Shown in pieces: positions 6,254 through 7,133 of a stretch of 7,133 bases of DNA. The DNA lies in NCBI GenBank assembly GCA_003222755.1, contig QHXA01000186.1, positions 1-7,133 on the forward strand. Direction: 5' to 3'. Source of the stretch: Acidobacteriota bacterium. Lineage in GTDB: Bacteria; Acidobacteriota; Terriglobia; 20CM-2-55-15. How positions within the stretch are numbered: the stretch's first letter is position 1; every line of letters starts with the position of its first letter. A program made the translations under genes and the position numbers. The notes under the pieces are model-generated. The model had not been told where the DNA came from and made no database searches. It worked only from the letters and a program-made list of their open reading frames with translations.

Positions 6254-7133
6254 CTTGCTTGCGCGCCTGCCCCCATCTGTCGCCGAATATCTTCAAGCCC
6301 CCAGCCCGTCAATGATGCGAGCGTGAGGGCCTCGTTATTGTAGCGTTGCGGGAGTTGCTGCCGATAATCGGCTGCGGCAGGACAAGTATCGTTTCCCGTC
6401 CAGGCATGGCGCAGGACGTAGCGGCCCTGAAAATTGGAACGATCTCCCGTCTCCTGAAACACCAGGTCTTCAGGGAAATGTGCATTGTCATAGCGCACGT
6501 GCAATCGTGTCAGAAAAACTTGCTGGCGTGCAGCCCCGGGAAGCGGCCCTCGTGCAAATGGACCGGAAGCGGCCTCAGCCCAGCCGGCTCCAAGTCTGCT
6601 GAGCTCTTGTGGAGACAGCGGATCGGCTGCGCACGGATCACAGAAGCCCATGTCCCACGCATATTCGGTGAACACGGTGCGCATGTCTTCCTTCTTCACC
6701 TGCTCCGAGAACATCGCTCTGTAGAAGTCCGAGAAACGGTTCTTGACGAAAACCGGAATGTCCATGCCTGTTGGCAGCATGACAGTGCGATAGTTCGTTG
6801 TCTCCACGCGACCACGGCGAGAGAGAGCGTATACGAAAAGTTCCTGAGGACCGTTTGCGTTGACCATCCCGAGCCGGATCGGGAGCATGAACTTGGGCGA
6901 CTCATATTCCACCTGGATCGGCCGCAGCATCGAGTATCCGAGTTTCGACTGCTCGGCCAGATTTACCTTCGCGACGAAAAATTTCATGTTCTGCCGGATA
7001 TAGCTCATGAGCACGTTCGATGCGCCCGCAGGGATGCGGTAGTTGTTTTGCCGCAGCCACGTTTCGAGCCCCGTGCTCTCGCGCGCGGAGAGAATGAGGA
7101 TATCGTATTCGCCGATCGTGTATTGTGCTTCCA
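6250..7133 (-). CDS. DUF2330 family protein, N-terminus beyond the right edge
   Basis: The frame is open from the right edge (first full codon at 7131) to the TAG at 6250-6252, giving 293 visible residues. A GTG at 7014 can be read as a start, but the homology runs on upstream of it (GEYDILILSARESTGLETW, within visible residues 7-25), so the true start lies outside the window. Recognisable blocks are MKFFVAKVNL (49-58), ESPKFMLPIRLGMVNANGPQ (77-96), TNYRTVMLP (112-120), FTEYAWDMGFCDPCAADPLS (154-173) with Cys164 and Cys167, and FPEDLVFQETGDRSNFQGRY (219-238). These match my memory of DUF2330, a family of exported proteins of unknown function found in Acidobacteria, Verrucomicrobia and myxobacteria. 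The CxxC pair could be a disulphide or metal site. A link with the downstream metal pump is unproven: 94 bases and a palindrome separate it from the next gene. Confidence 0.85.
   Translation of the reverse strand, partial: EAQYTIGEYDILILSARESTGLETWLRQNNYRIPAGASNVLMSYIRQNMKFFVAKVNLAEQSKLGYSMLRPIQVEYESPKFMLPIRLGMVNANGPQELFVYALSRRGRVETTNYRTVMLPTGMDIPVFVKNRFSDFYRAMFSEQVKKEDMRTVFTEYAWDMGFCDPCAADPLSPQELSRLGAGWAEAASGPFARGPLPGAARQQVFLTRLHVRYDNAHFPEDLVFQETGDRSNFQGRYVLRHAWTGNDTCPAAADYRQQLPQRYNNEALTLASLTGWGLEDIRRQMGAGAQAR

Noticed and set aside
7012..7014. GTG at 7014 as the DUF2330 start
   Set aside because: Family homology continues upstream of it to the window edge in the same frame.

Overview
The window carries one block of five genes, all read from the minus strand. 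Most of it is a heavy-metal efflux locus of the Czc type (tripartite RND pump), in outer-membrane / adaptor / inner-membrane order. In transcription order, from high to low coordinates, the genes are: (1) the C-terminal 293 residues of a DUF2330 protein that runs in from beyond the right edge; (2) a small secreted protein with two FG-GAP/VCBS-like acidic loops; (3) a CzcC-like TolC-family outer-membrane channel; (4) a CzcB-like membrane-fusion adaptor; (5) a CzcA-like RND pump that leaves the window at the left edge. The last gene is interrupted by a frameshift near 1231-1240.

The three-part pump points to a Gram-negative (diderm) bacterium. The DUF2330 gene, the small FG-GAP protein ending in an RGPP tail, and the moderately GC-rich DNA with palindromic intergenic repeats suggest a soil Acidobacteria or Verrucomicrobia lineage. 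That assignment is inference from recall of family distributions and is not proven by the sequence.

Layout: 1-2683 czcA-like pump in two frames; 2684-2697 a 14-base gap; 2698-3924 adaptor; 3925-4053 gap with two hairpins; 4054-5439 outer-membrane channel; 5440-5528 gap with a ribosome binding site; 5529-6155 FG-GAP protein; 6156-6249 gap with a nested palindrome; 6250-7133 DUF2330 protein. No gene-free stretch exceeds 300 bases. I saw no tRNA, rRNA, CRISPR array, transposase or metal-responsive regulator gene.

The channel, adaptor and pump would together move divalent metal ions (Zn, Co, Cd or Ni class) from periplasm or cytoplasm to the outside. The pump keeps the proton-relay acidic residues in the pattern of divalent-cation pumps rather than the Cu/Ag type. 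If the frameshift is real, the efflux system is probably inactive. The most notable observations are that lesion, an identical 18-base palindromic core shared by two intergenic gaps 2.2 kb apart (REP-like), and the small FG-GAP protein placed directly ahead of the efflux genes. I found no strong evidence of a wholly new system.
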